Below are positions 23,501 to 35,264 of a stretch of DNA of 64,000 nt, piece by piece; the stretch's first letter is position 1; every line of letters begins with the position of its first letter. The DNA is taken from positions 95,368,001 to 95,432,000 of the forward strand of contig CM027383.1 in assembly GCA_015680905.1 (NCBI GenBank), read 5' to 3'. This DNA comes from Coptis chinensis (taxonomy: Eukaryota; Streptophyta; Magnoliopsida; Ranunculales; Ranunculaceae). The notes below the pieces were generated by a model. It was not told the origin of the DNA and did no database searches. It saw only the letters and a list, made by a program, of their open reading frames with translations. The position numbers were made by a program, and so were the translations under genes.

Positions 23501-24240
23501 ACACTCAGCTTGCACATTTATTTATTAAGTGTATTTGGGATTATAATTGGTTTTGGGGTAGTAATTTCTGTTCTTTGTTTTGCTTCCTTACACTTCTTTG
23601 TCCTGTCCAGGCAGCAGTAAATCTTTCTGCGGAAACATTGGAGAGAGGATTACTTACCCCTAAAAGCAACGTGTGGAGCTTCGGGGTTATTCTTCTTGAA
23701 TTACTTACAGGCAGGAAGAATCTTGACAATCGATTTCCTAAAGGAGAAAGGAACCTGGTCAAATGGAGCCGACCTTATCTTGCTGATGACTGTCGACTGT
23801 CGCTAATCATGGATCCTCGGTTAAAAGGTCGGTTTCCTGCCGTAGCAGTTCGGACAGTAGCTGACATAGCTTTGAGATGCCTCCAGAAAGACCCATCCGA
23901 AAGACCTACGATGAGAACCATTGTTGAGTCTCTGAAAAATGTTCAAGAAATGAAGTACTCCTGCAGGTTCCCTCTTCAAGAACCTGCAACAATTGCAGGC
24001 AAACAGATGCTAAGATCCCCAAGCCTGAATGTGATTCACATCCCAGCATCAAGATCAAGTTTCTCGCGATCCCCATCTTCAAGGTTCCGGCATTCTGTTT
24101 CTCCTACAAGACGTCCCGCATTGGCCATGTCACTTGCTTTAACTTGTTCATCTACTCTTACATTGGAGAATAATGAGAGACAGGAAAGCCGCAAATCTGT
24201 TTCATCAATTGTACAAAGGGATGGAGTCGAAGGGTTCTGA
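20591..24240 (+). CDS. Receptor-like cytoplasmic pseudokinase
   Basis: Four coding exons: 20591-21226, 21454-21711, 22612-22731 and 23611-24240, all phase 0, joining to 547 residues. The start M-G-C-F allows N-myristoylation at Gly2 and palmitoylation at Cys3, so plasma-membrane attachment is likely. Residues 1-150 are a basic, Ser/Pro-rich tail; the kinase fold runs from about 155 to 445; a Ser-rich tail ends V-E-G-F. Overall it looks like an RLCK (subfamily VII style), but the catalytic residues are lost: the Gly loop reads S-E-G-Q-S-S-V, the beta-3 Lys site is Thr205, HRD is replaced by Y-N-E (301-303), DFG by G-Y-G (321-323) and the APE helix by T-L-E-R. The Asn of the catalytic loop (308) remains. 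It is therefore inferred to act as a scaffold or regulator, not as an enzyme. Intron 3 holds a LINE fragment. The exact orthologue was not identified. Confidence 0.85.
22930..22951. repeat. (TG)n microsatellite in intron 3
   Basis: Eleven TG units within the third coding intron of the pseudokinase gene. Confidence 0.9.
23041..23504 (-). mobile_element. 5'-truncated LINE in intron 3 of the pseudokinase
   Basis: The minus strand encodes the RNase H-like C-terminus of a plant L1-type LINE (A-E-C-L-A-I-I-E-A-L-E-L-A, then W-R-E-A-N-F-S-A-D). A T-run at the left is the poly(A) tail seen on the other strand. The 15 bases TCAGCTTGCACATTT occur at both ends (23026-23040 and 23505-23519) as a target-site duplication. 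It is antisense to the host gene and clear of the splice sites. Confidence 0.9.
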
Positions 24241-24573
24241 AATGTCGGTAGTAAATATGTAGATATTTTTTGGTTTTCTTGATGTCCTTTTTTTGAGATA
24301 TTAACAAGGTTGTAGAAATTAAAAGTTGTGCTTCTTCCACCCTTTCTATCCCTGTAAAACCAGAGGTTGGCCTTGTGTATATAATGAAGAGTTTCAAATG
24401 GAATCAATCGGTTGTGTCGGGCACACATCCAATTTATGCCCCGGAGATCTTGCCTTTAAAATTAGTACAATGGTGAATGGTCATTGTAATTTGCCTTTTC
24501 CAGTAACATGAATCGGGACCTTTAGTTCAATCGTTAGTCTCATAGAAACTTAGTTGGCTCCCACTATTAACTG
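24241..24573 (+). other. 3' untranslated region and downstream sequence of the pseudokinase
   Basis: No further coding. AT-rich with TATAATGAA at about 24379 as a possible poly(A) signal region; the true end of the transcript is not visible. Confidence 0.4.
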
Positions 24574-24650
24574 GGTTCGTGTTGTGTACCTAATTCATAA
24601 GTGCATATTCCGTTCGTGTTGTGTACCTAATTCATAAGTGCACGTTCCGT
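24574..24650. repeat. Two tandem copies of a 37-bp unit
   Basis: GTTCGTGTTGTGTACCTAAT, then TCATAAGTGCA and TTCC, is present twice head to tail with very few differences. Confidence 0.85.
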
Positions 24651-26530
24651 TACTGTTTCTCTAGCTATGTGAAATTGTGAATCACAGTGGACTAGTGGAG
24701 TGTGCGCTTTTGGCAAAAATGTGCGATGGTGTGTATCGAACACTGTTAAGCTGATTTGGTGCCCTCCTTCAGACTATGGGCCGCTTTCAGCTCCTGGAGT
24801 TGTTGTTACGAAATCTTAACCCAGTACCAAGTGCTGCTACGTAGAAATCGTGTAGTCCAGAGAAACTTAAGAAAGAGTGATATGCAAATGTGCAATGAAT
24901 GTGCCACTAAGTATTGACTAATTTTCATTTCTAAAATTGAGAAGACAACAATAACTGCTTGAACATTGACGATTCATTGATTCCTACAGAAAGAAAGTTG
25001 CCTCTTCCACCCGCGTCATCCATTATTGACTCGTGCACATGGCATATGATCTCATTTGACCCAGATTAACCAAAATTCCCTCAAAGTTTTGGGCTACTCC
25101 GTTTTTTTTTGTCATATTAATTCTATTTACATTACGTAAGTTGGAATTTTTTAAAAAAAATAATCACTTGTTTAGATTGGGCTTTGATTTCTATATCAAA
25201 GGCCTAGATACAACCACAGAACAAGTGATTGGTTTTCCAATTTTTTTCGCCCCAAGTCCACTATGAATTTTAATTATGGATTTAGAACAAAAATATGAGG
25301 CTGACGTTAGCAATGTAAATTTAAATTTACACACAACAACTGTGTAAATATAATTTTACAGACTTTTTCAATTGTGAAAAATACTATGTAAATTTAAATT
25401 TTCACGTATAAATATAAATGTACATATATAAAATACTGTGTAAATTTATATGTACATTTAATTCAAATATAAATGTACATATTTAAATTTGCATAAGTAA
25501 AGAAAATTATGTAAATTTACATTGTTATATATGTTATATATGATGTTAGACCGGTTTGTTTTAAAACCGAAATTATTAATGAAGATTTGTCATAAAACCG
25601 AAATTATTAATCAAAATTACTGACATGAGGTCGGTTTTGTTCTTGAGCCGAAATTCAGTTTAGTCTTGAACTTATTGCATAACTATTGTTGGGCTTTGTC
25701 CTTTGGGACGTAATCCCAGAACACAGACCTCCGAAGCACAAAATTCCATTTTATAGTTCGGACGGTTTGAAGGCTCAAAGGATTCAAGAGCAAGATTCCT
25801 AATGCTGTTAAAATAATGACATTATTCAACAGAAAGATAGCTTCTCAAAATATTTAAGTAAAATGGTCGGAAAAATGTAGAAAGAACTGTCCGATCTTTA
25901 CATCCAGCCATATGTCAAAACTACATAGTTTTAGCAAGAGACTGAAGGTAATTAAAGCCTCCAAAAATTGACAATTAAGCTCAGAAATTTTGATTTGGTC
26001 AAATGGTTAAATTTAGCCATAGCCCATAGAGAAAGGTCTAACTTAAAGTGAGCTGAATCTAAAATAATATGATTTCTTTTCTCTTGATTATGTTAGTAAT
26101 ATGGTGCTCTTTTGGCTCCATGTTTGCATTAATACTCATAAAAGAGGCAGAGTTGTAGATTGATCATCCTTGATTAGATGGTCTAAAATGTTATTGAGTT
26201 GCCACAATTATTACTTATGAGTAATGACAATAAACTTGAAAACTTGATTAAGTATATAATACTAGCCTTGGTCTTGTAGTTTACAATACCCTAAGATTCT
26301 GATGCCGCTTCGGACGGTTCGAACAAAGTTGTCACTGATTCAATGGATTACTGCTTGTTTGATTTAGTTGGATTTTAGTGCTGCTATCGCTTTCTCTCTA
26401 GTGATTGCTAGTTGGGGTTGGGGATGAGGTAGTAATCTTGCTCTCTCTGCTAGGGCGTGCTCAAATCCGAGCCAAACGAGTTGAGCTTCAGTGTGCTTAT
26501 TGTTCTTCACATGAGTTCTAAAATTTGCTC
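24651..26530. other. Intergenic region with a small AT-rich inverted repeat
   Basis: No gene recognised. At 25311-25524 a stretch begins CAATGTAAATTT and ends AAATTTACATTG (perfect inverted ends) and is full of TGTAAATTTA motifs: a possible 214-bp MITE without a clear target duplication. At 25565-25605 AAAACCGAAATTATTAAT occurs twice. Confidence 0.4.
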
Positions 26531-26539
26531 ACATGCATT

Positions 26540-26876
26540 TGGATGCTCGCAACTTCCATGGTGGATGCAGCAAAGACGAGAGAGATGTAAGGAAGTAAGG
26601 AAGTTCTTGATTATTGCAAGTTAACTCGAACTTGGAGGGAAGCCAACTTTGCAGCAGATCAAGTGGCCAAATATGCAGTGGGGTTACAGACAACTGAACA
26701 AGTAGTGTATAATGTAAAACCCCAAATGGGAGGTCCCTCACCAGTCATACTTTAGAGTTTAGATTTGATTAACTTCATGTAACACTGCTGTTTTTAGCGG
26801 GGCTATAAGTCGACCTTGTACTCTGTACACTTTCTTTTTACTCTTAAAGCAATATTTGCTTACTTAGAAAAAAAAA
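26540..26876 (+). mobile_element. LINE 3' fragment
   Basis: The + strand reads T-W-R-E-A-N-F-A-A-D-Q-V-A-K at 26626-26670, the end of a LINE RNase H domain, then a stop at 26753, a short 3' tail and an A-run at 26868-26878. A premature stop lies just upstream, and the 5' boundary and target duplication were not found. Confidence 0.65.
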
Positions 26877-26879
26877 ATG

Positions 26880-27430
26880 TTCAGGCTTTGGCTTATATTG
26901 AAATGCAAATGAGAAAACAAGCTGGAGCGCCGAAGTGAGCACAATCGAACTTCAGTATAATTAGGCTCGGCTTAAACTTAAACAGTACCACAAAAGAGTG
27001 GGCGAGCAAGATGCCGAAAAACCCAAGCAACTCGGATCATTTTCCACCTGTACTCTGCCTTGGTTAAAAACGCAAATAGTCAAAATTGATTGATAGGAAG
27101 ACGTAGGCGTACTTTTGGATTACTCTGTTGTATAACTTGTATTCTCACTGTAAAGTGTAAGCTACAATATATTTTGAGCCTAATCCCATGAATATAGACT
27201 CTGGAAATACTTTTAAAAAGTAAGCATCATAGCTTTTTATTTGGAAAATAGAAAAAATCAAGACGCCGATTGATTTGTTTATTTTTTACCTTTTAATTGT
27301 TGTTCTGTTTAAGAATGCTCCTTTACTTGACATTATTATTATTGTTTGGCTAAAGGTAATTGTATTATGTGTAAAAATAAAAGGTTACAGGAACTCAACT
27401 TCATTACTTAACACAATAATATTTAGGCAC
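26880..27430. other. Upstream region of P450-1
   Basis: AT-rich, no gene. Contains the promoter of the following P450, but no regulatory site beyond the TATA box can be supported. Confidence 0.4.
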
Positions 27431-27438
27431 TATAAATA
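27431..27438 (+). promoter_or_regulatory. TATA box of P450-1
   Basis: TATAAATA lies 57 bases before the ATG; the leader would be very short, about 25-30 bases. Confidence 0.55.
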
Positions 27439-27487
27439 ACTAGGCATGAGTTAGTCATCCTCACCAATATTCATTCAGCCTACTTCA

Positions 27488-30306
27488 ATGGAGTCACTCT
27501 TGAGCCGTATAGAACCGTTTTTTACATTTCAACATCCATCACTAGCTGTTGTACTAGTTACACTACTGGCACTTCTGGGTGGGTATTACAGATTTAGAGT
27601 CTCCCCTTTGTTAGGGAAAAAACTCCCTCCAGGATCACTCGGCTTTCCACTTGTTGGTGAGTCTATAGGCTTTATGAGAGCCCAAAAGATTGACAAAACA
27701 AAACAATGGATTGACAAACGCTTGGTCAAGTATGGTCCAGTATTCAAGACCTCACTGATGGGTTCTCCGGTGATTGTTCTGACCGGCCAGGCTGGCAACA
27801 AGTTCATATTCAGCGCCAATGACGCCTTAGGGAGCAACCAACCAGTATCGGTGGCAAGAATTCTTGGGGATCATAGTATCTTTGAACTTGATGGGAAACG
27901 ACACAAGCTTGTGAGGGGTGCAATGATGAGTTTTCTTAGACCTGAAAGCATTCAGAGATTTGTTGGAGAGATGGATGCAATAGTAAAGGAACAACTGTTA
28001 CAGGTATTGTACATGAAGACTAGTTTTGAATTGTTTCAACTTCACAAATCACAACTACATGTACACTACCAAGTCTCCCCTCTGCTTTTCTTGCAACATT
28101 TAACCTGTACAATCATGTTGAAATAATAGCCAGTATACTTTTGTTGTACGCTGGATGATTTATGCAGCATGTTCTTATTGTTTTATAATTGATAGGTAAT
28201 GATTTTGGGACCTTACTACCTTAATTAGTCTTTTCCAGAATATAATTGGCGATATTTTGTAAAAGGATTGAATAACTATGTTCCGCAGGAACTGAAAGGG
28301 AAGGATTCTGTACAAGTTGTAACGATGATGAAGAAGGTCACATTCAAGGTAACTTGTAGTTTGCTTTTTGGATTACCAGAAGGTAAGGAGAAAGATGCAT
28401 TGCTTGAGGATTTTACAATCGCGCTTAAAGGAGCTTGGGCAATTCCAATAGATTTTCCAGGAACCATTTTCCGACAAGCATGCCAGGCAAGAGACAGGAT
28501 AACGACTGTGATCACTAAACTTGTAGAGAGAAGAAAGAAAGAAATGGAAGAGGGGAAAGAGGCGCCTCGTGAAGATGTTATCTCAAGTTTTCTTAATTTG
28601 AGAGATGAAGAAGATCAATCTTTAACAAAAGATGAGATGATTGATAACATCGTCTCAATGATCATTGCCAGTCATGATACAAGTGCAATTGTTTTGAGTC
28701 TCCTTCTAAGACACCTCGCTAGAGATACTCATGTTTACGAGGCAGTACTTGAAGGTTAGTCACAATTGCCAATTTCAGTACTATTACTATAATGTACTCA
28801 TAGTCAATAACAGCAAAAATATTTGGGATATCCATTTCTTCACTTGATGGTGACTGACATTTGATCAACACTATGACTATATATATAATAACTTCTAACC
28901 TATAATGCATATACAGTAACAATATGGATGCAGTACTAACCATAGTACAAAATATCAGGATATGGGTATTTATCGACATTCAATTTCTGGATATATATCG
29001 TGAATATATTCTCCTCTTTGGGGATATTTGACATTGTTTCACATGCAAATATCGTGGATATATCTAAAATATCGACAAATATCGTAGATATTGTGAATAT
29101 TTCTTGATACATTATTTATATTTATTTGAAATATAATGGTAAATATTAAATAAAATTATTATATACACAAAATATCGCCAAATATCACAAATATCTCCAA
29201 ATATCACAAATATTATTGAAATATCGCTGATATTTGCAGTCATATATATCTCTGAACATATCGTGATATTTATATATCTTTCTCTGAAATCTGGATAGAT
29301 ATCCCCAAATATTACGATATATCGGAATATTTTGTACTATGGTACTAACACTCATATTAGACATAGTCATTATGATCTAGCTTAGTATTATTTAATTTAA
29401 GAATGTTTGTTCTAATGTACTGATTAGTTGAAGTGCTACATCGTTACATTCTATAGAGCAAACAGAAATCTCTAAGACAAAGGAAGGAAAGGATGGAATG
29501 CTTAGGTGGAGTAATGTACAGAAGATGAAGTATACATGGAGAGTGGCCCAGGAGCTCATGAGAGTGACTCCTCCAGTATTTGGGAATTTTAAGAGAACTA
29601 CTAAAGATACTAGCTTTGGTGGCTTTGATATTCCAAAAGGATGGCAGGTACGTGTCCATGAATGACTTAATGAGTAGCAATGTAGCATATACACAAGCAC
29701 TATTTCGTCAATATCTTTAAGTACAGAAATATTATAGATCTCTAAATATTAAGTGTGTATGTTGTTGTTGCCAAGCAACTAGAAATGGAAGCAACCATGT
29801 ATGCAATTCTTCTCACCTTGTTGTCGTTGTAGGCTTGCATTTTTCCCCTGTTTGTAGTGCTCTTTCAATCACCACAAAAAATTCCCATTAGAAGATTGAG
29901 TACCAAAGACGCAAATTTGACCAATGAGAGGATAATTAACTTCAGTTTGTAATCCTGTGGAAATCTAACTAAGAATTTATCACAGGTATTTTGGATTGCA
30001 TGTGCTACACACATGGATGAGAAAATATTTGAAGAACCAGAGAAATTTGATCCATCCCGCTTTGGGAATCCTTCAAAATCAGCACCACCATATACCTACA
30101 TCCCTTTCGGAGCTGGACCGCGTGCTTGTCCTGGAGTCGATTTTGCACGAATTGAGATTATGTTGATCCTTCATCATTTGATAATAAATTACAAGTGGAC
30201 AGAGTTGATTCCTGATGAAGCTATAACACGTGAACCGATGCCTTATCCAGCTATGGGTCTTCCAATTAAGCTTCATCCTAGGAAGGATATGGTGAACTGT
30301 AACTGA
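27488..30306 (+). CDS. Cytochrome P450, CYP716-like (P450-1)
   Basis: Exons 27488-28003, 28289-28754, 29457-29647 and 29986-30306 join to 497 residues, the usual P450 length. All junctions are GT-AG and the phases match. An N-terminal membrane segment (about residues 15-33) is followed by a proline-rich hinge L-P-P-G-S. The I-helix reads A-S-H-D-T-S (Thr303), the K-helix E-L-M-R, then F-D-P-S-R-F and the heme loop F-G-A-G-P-R-A-C-P-G with Cys439 as iron ligand. It should be an ER-bound monooxygenase needing P450 reductase. The compact sequence and exon pattern fit the CYP85 clan, near CYP716/CYP728; relatives oxidise triterpenes or diterpenes, but the substrate here cannot be read from sequence. 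Intron 2 carries a 403-bp MITE. It is clearly divergent from the two P450s downstream. Confidence 0.9.
28940..29342. mobile_element. MITE in intron 2 of P450-1
   Basis: Begins CCATAGTACAAAATATC and ends ATATTTTGTACTATGG, near-perfect inverted ends. TACTAA lies on both sides (28934-28939 and 29343-29348). The interior is dense in ATATCG/ATATCAC words. Superfamily unclear because the direct repeat is only 6 bp. Confidence 0.7.
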
Positions 30307-30810
30307 TCTTGTTATGAACCAACTTATGTTGGTTTAATGTGATTCTAAGCCTTTGTACTGAACAAAACTAGTGCGTTCTAAGTTAAACGGACTTCCTTAT
30401 GTCAAGAATCTAATTCATGGGCGTGTTAGCGGTCATAAAATTTATTGATCAAGAATCTAGAAGAGCTAGCCTTTGAGATATGTTTCTTTGACTTAACAAT
30501 GGTTTCAAAAATATCTAGTTTGAGTGCGTAAAGTGACATTTGAAGATAGATAAATGAGGTACACAACCTTTGCCTGCAATCTCGTATACTACATCATAAA
30601 AAATAAAGAGATCGAAAAAGAAAAGCAAAAAATAGTGCACCGATATTTATTTGCGATCCATGTCTGACTTGAATGAAATGAAGTAATTGTTCAAGCAATC
30701 ACAAACTCCGGAACAACTTGGGTTTGTTGTAAGCAGATATATCTAATTGATCTGGCCTCTTTTATGGGACTGAGGCCCCTCCGGAACAACCTGAGTTCTT
30801 CAAGATAGTA
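30307..30810. repeat. 3' flank of P450-1, duplicated at 37502-38040
   Basis: No gene. From 30291 (inside the last codons of P450-1) onward the sequence matches 37502 onward almost base for base until the copia-2 insertion at 30816, apart from small indels. Confidence 0.9.
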
Positions 30811-30815
30811 CTACT

Positions 30816-30954
30816 TGTCAAAGATATAAAACAGTATATATATATACAAGAATACAGAAGATCTCCTAGATCCACATATCTAAGAGAAGATAATACTCTT
30901 ATTAAGATTACAAGATACTTGCTAATCCTAACTAAGATAACAAATATTCCAACA
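30816..30954 (-). repeat. 3' LTR of copia-2
   Basis: 139 bp, pairs with 34680-34825. Confidence 0.9.
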
Positions 30955-31087
30955 CCCTCCCTCAAGTTGGTGCGCGGATATCACACATGCCCAACTTGAC
31001 AAGAGAGTCAATAAATGCCTTGCTAGCCACTGTTTTAGTAAGGACATCTGCTAGTTGGTCTTCAGACTTTACAAATGGAAAAATAAT

Positions 31088-34000
31088 AATTCAAGCTTCA
31101 AGTTTCTCTTTGATAAAATGTCTATCAATCTCCACATGCTTCATCCGATCATGTTGAATAGGATTATGAGCTGCTATCTCTATAGATGACGTATTGTCAC
31201 AATACATATTCATTTCCACTTTTGGTTTAACACCCAAGTCCGTCAACAAGTTTCTCAACCATAGCAACTCACATACCCCATATGCCATACCTCTATATTC
31301 AGCTTCAACACTTGATTTTGATACTACTGGTTGTTTTTTACTCCTCCAAGTCACAAGGTTTCCACCTACAAAAGTGAAATATCCTGAGGATAGACTTTCT
31401 GTTGTTGGCTAAATCTGCCCAATTTGCATCAGTGTAGCCTTATACTTTTAGGTGATCATGTTTCGAGAACAATAAGCCTTTACCCGGAGGAGATTTCAAA
31501 TATCTCAATATGCGCTATACAGCATCCATATGAGGTTTATGTGGGTTATGCATGAATTGACTCACGACACTAACTCCATACACAATATCTGGCCTGGTAT
31601 GCGATAAATAGATCAGTTTCCCTACAAGCTTATGATATCTCCCCTTATCGGTTGGAGTTGCATTCAAACACAGAAACAACTTGTGGTTCTGCTCAATGGG
31701 AGTATCAACTGGCTTACATCCGAACATTCCCGTCTCAGATAATAAATCAAGAATATATTTCCGCTGGGATAAGAAAATACCATTCTTTGATTAGTCGGGC
31801 TACCTCAATCCCAAGGAAATATTTAAGGTCTCCAAGCTGTTTCATTTCAAATTCAGAAGCCAGATACTGTTGTAAGCTAGAAATCTCCTCATGATCATCA
31901 CCTGTCACTACCATATCATCAACATAGATAATCAAAGCAGTGATTTTACCTCTTCTGTGTTTTAAAAACAAAGTGTGATCCGAGTTGCTTTGTTTGTAGC
32001 CAAACTTCTTCATAGATTTGGTGAATCTGCCAAACCAAGCTCTTGGGGACTGTTTTAACCCATACAATGCCTTCTTTAGTTTACAGACCATTGTTGTATC
32101 TGAGTATTCTGGTATATCTGGGGGAGGATCCATATATACTTCTTCAATAAGATCTCCATGCAAGAAAGCATTTTTAACATCAAACTGAAGAAGAGGCCAA
32201 TCTTTATTAGTTGCTAATGACAAAAATACTCTCACAGTATTGAGTTTAGCAACCGGTGCAAAGGTTTCTTGATAATCAGCACCATAAAATTGTGTATACC
32301 CTTTCGTAACCAGCCGAGCTTTGTATCTCTCAATAGCCCCATCTGCTTTGAGCTTGACTATAAATACTCATCTGCACCCCACTGTCTTCTTTCCCTTTGG
32401 TAAGATTACAAGTTCCCAAGTGGCATTTTTTTTCAATGCTGCCATTTCTTCTGCCATAGCTTTGGTCCATCTAGAATCTGCTAAAGCTTCATGCATTTTA
32501 CTAGGAATAGAGACAGATGATAACTGAAATACATAAGATGCATATGACTTGGGCAACTTGTGAGATGACACATGGTTGTTTATGGGATATTTCACTTTAG
32601 CTTTAGGATCAGGTTCATATTGAATTGGTGGTTGGCCACGGTTAGATCGAGGTGGAAGATGATATTGAACTAGTTCAGAATTAAGACTAGGTAGATTAGC
32701 ATCATGAATATTAGAATCACCAACATTATGAGTATTGGAATCAACAATAATAGAGTCGGGCAATACCTCTAATGGGTTTTCTAGAGAATATTGGATTAGT
32801 GGATCTGTTGTCTGTTGTAGGAGGTAATGTACTATCATGGACTTGATCTTCACATCTTCACTTGAGCACTCAGTGGAGGTTCCATCGACTTCTTCTATTG
32901 AGTTTTTATCACTAGGTGATTGTGGTCTCGATAAATCAAAGTCCATTATATCATCATGATTATGTATTTTATTTCTATTCTCCCCCTGAAGTGAAGAATC
33001 AGTGATCTTCGTATAAAAAAGGTCGTGTTCATGGAAAATGACATCCATTGAGACAATTTTTTTTTTAGAAGATGGATGATAACACTTATAACCCTTATGA
33101 GTTAAGCCATACCCAACAAAGACACACTTCAATGCACGTGGATCAAGTTTGGTTCGTTGTTGTGTATGTAAGTGAACATACACCACACACCTGAAGATAT
33201 AGGGTGCTAAATGAACAATGGGCGGAAGCGTACAGTGATCAGAAAGCACATATAAGGGTCTCCGAAATTGGACAACACTAGAAGGTGTACGATTCATCAA
33301 GTAAACAGCAAAGGTCAAAGCTTTGCCTCATAAGTGAGATAGAGGACATGACCACCAATTAATAAAGACCGAGTGACCTCTAAAAGATGTATTTTTTTTC
33401 GTTCTGCAACCCCATTTTGCTGAGGGGAATAAGAGCAAGAGGTTTGAAGTAGAATACCAGCCGAATGCATAAAGTCAGTCAATTCCTTTTTGAAATACTC
33501 ACCCTCATTATTAGAGCGAACAACCTTTACAGAGATTCTAAACTGTGTGAGCACCATTTGATGGAAAAAGGAAAAAACTGTACATACATCACTTTTATGT
33601 TTCAAAAAATATACCCAGGTCATTCAAGTACAATCATCGACAAAAATAATAAACCATTTCATCCCGTTATGTGTAGGACGTGGGGCAGGACCCCAAACAT
33701 CTTAATGAACTCAAGAAAAAGGAGCATCAGCTCTATTATCACTCGAAGAGAAAACAGTACGATGACTTTTCGCCATTACACAGGTTTCACAAGCAAAATC
33801 AGAAAGACTACAACCATTAAATAAAGATAGAAATAATCTCCTAAGATAACCAAATGAGGGATGTTCTAGTCGTCTATGCCAAAGCCAAATCTCGCATTTA
33901 TTTTTATTAACCTTATCGTCACTCATAACATGAGCTTGGACTCCTTGATTGGACCGTTGAAAACCATCCTCCAGATAGTATAATCCTCCACTTTGTTTAC

Positions 34001-34489
34001 CATTGCCAATCCTCTCCTTAGTAAGGGTGTTTTAAAAAATACAATGAGTAGGAAAGAACAAAGCAACACAATTATAAGATTTGGTTAATTGGCTAAAAGA
34101 GAGAAGGTTACAGTTTATTGATGGAACAAATAAAACATCATGGATAAATAAAGAAGGGACAGAGGTATAATGCCAACACCAACAATTGGAGATGACACAC
34201 CATTAACATTAGTAATGACTAATTTGGAACAACTAGAGGAGAAATTGTTAAATTTATAGCGATCGCAAGTCATATGATCAGTAGCACCTGTGTCAATTAT
34301 CCAATCACTATTTATAGTAAAAGCAATAAGAGCAGAGTTAGATATACCTGACTGGGCAACAAATCCGGCAGCAGTGACTAAGTGACTCTTCGAGTTAGAA
34401 GACATGACAGCGGAATCATTATTGGAATGCACAACAACGGAATCATTATTGGTAGGTAAGTCTGTTATTATGATATAGAACATAAACAA
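31088..34489 (-). pseudogene. copia-2 pol, Gag missing and frameshifted
   Basis: Reading right to left: protease W-I-I-D-T-G-A-T-D-H-M (about 34290); GAG-pre-integrase L-W-H-R-R-L-E-H-P (about 33870); integrase core with Q-Q-N-G-V-A-E-R (about 33410) in a second frame; post-integrase F-V-G-Y (about 33110); reverse transcriptase 32235-31747 with F-D-V-K-N-A-F-L-H-G and the catalytic Y-V-D-D; RNase H ending with S-S-V-E-A-E-Y and C-D-N-T-S (31310-31160). Stops and frameshifts separate the blocks. No Gag zinc knuckle precedes the protease, so the copy depended on Gag from elsewhere when it moved, or lost it later. Confidence 0.85.
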
Positions 34490-34679
34490 TGAACTAGATC
34501 AATAGACAAGAACGATAAGAAAGAAGAGGGTAATAAATACAATCTGATATAGTGTAACAGATTGTATTATATGACCAGAAAAAAAAAAAAATCAAAACAC
34601 CAAAAAAAAGCTCCGATTCCAATAGTAATGGGGTAATGAAAAGAAAATCGGAGTTGACTCTTGATACCATGTCAAAGAT

Positions 34680-34825
34680 GTTTTACTGAATATTTCTGAT
34701 AATTTTATTGATATAGTAGGTATATATACAAGAATACATAAGATCTCCTAGATCCACATATCTAGGAGAAAAAAATACTCTTACTAAGATTGCTAATCCT
34801 AACTAAAGTAACAAATATTCCAACA
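34680..34825 (-). repeat. 5' LTR of copia-2
   Basis: 146 bp, pairs with 30816-30954; it differs by a handful of indels, one near its start. Confidence 0.9.
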
Positions 34826-34837
34826 CTACTATGCATA

Positions 34838-35264
34838 ACTGCAAATCTGAATTACGAGTCCACTAGATTATCATGTGGTTTTTCAACCAAATAATTAGTC
34901 GAAAGGAAACGAAATAATATATATTCTTGGAGGATAAGTAACAAATAACTTGGAATCTTGACACATAGTAATATCAGAATCATCAGAAAGGTGGTTTGTC
35001 CTCGACCCTTTGGATCATTGTTTAACAAAATGTCTTTTCTTTCTATCATTTACCTTAATGCCTAGTTATGCCAGTTCCTTCCAATCAGAAAAAGGTTTTC
35101 CTTCTTTTGTAATATTGCTTTCTTCGCTTAAATTCATTTTCACTTATCCATCAGCATTTCTCACTATAAATACTCTTGCCATTCTTATGAAAAACACGCA
35201 ATTTATCAAGTCAAGCTATTAATTTTTATTCAAGAAATTAGCTTCCCCTGATTGATATTAGGAC
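34838..35264 (+). promoter_or_regulatory. Promoter region of P450-2, duplicated before P450-3
   Basis: Matches 38047-38530 closely. TATAAATA at 35165-35172 lies about 100 bases before the ATG. The P450-3 copy has about 48 extra bases near 38133-38180, so the two promoters are not identical. Confidence 0.65.

Larger units (their letters stand above)
30816..34825 (-). mobile_element. Ty1/copia element with short LTRs (copia-2), full-length structure
   Basis: Two direct LTRs of about 140 bp (30816-30954 and 34680-34825) both start TGTCAAAGAT and end ATATTCCAACA. CTACT flanks the element on both sides (30811-30815 and 34826-34830), a perfect 5-bp target duplication. On the minus strand the primer-binding site TGGTATCAAGAG is next to the 5' LTR and the purine tract CTTGAGGGAGGG is next to the 3' LTR. 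The orthologous spot in the duplicated segment (about 38040) lacks it, so it arrived after the gene duplication. Short LTRs suggest the Ale/Retrofit group, but this is not certain. Confidence 0.9.

Noticed and set aside
24520..24560. A possible tRNA-like segment (TTTAGTTCAATCGTTAG)
   Set aside because: No cloverleaf can be built around it and no A-box/B-box pair is present.
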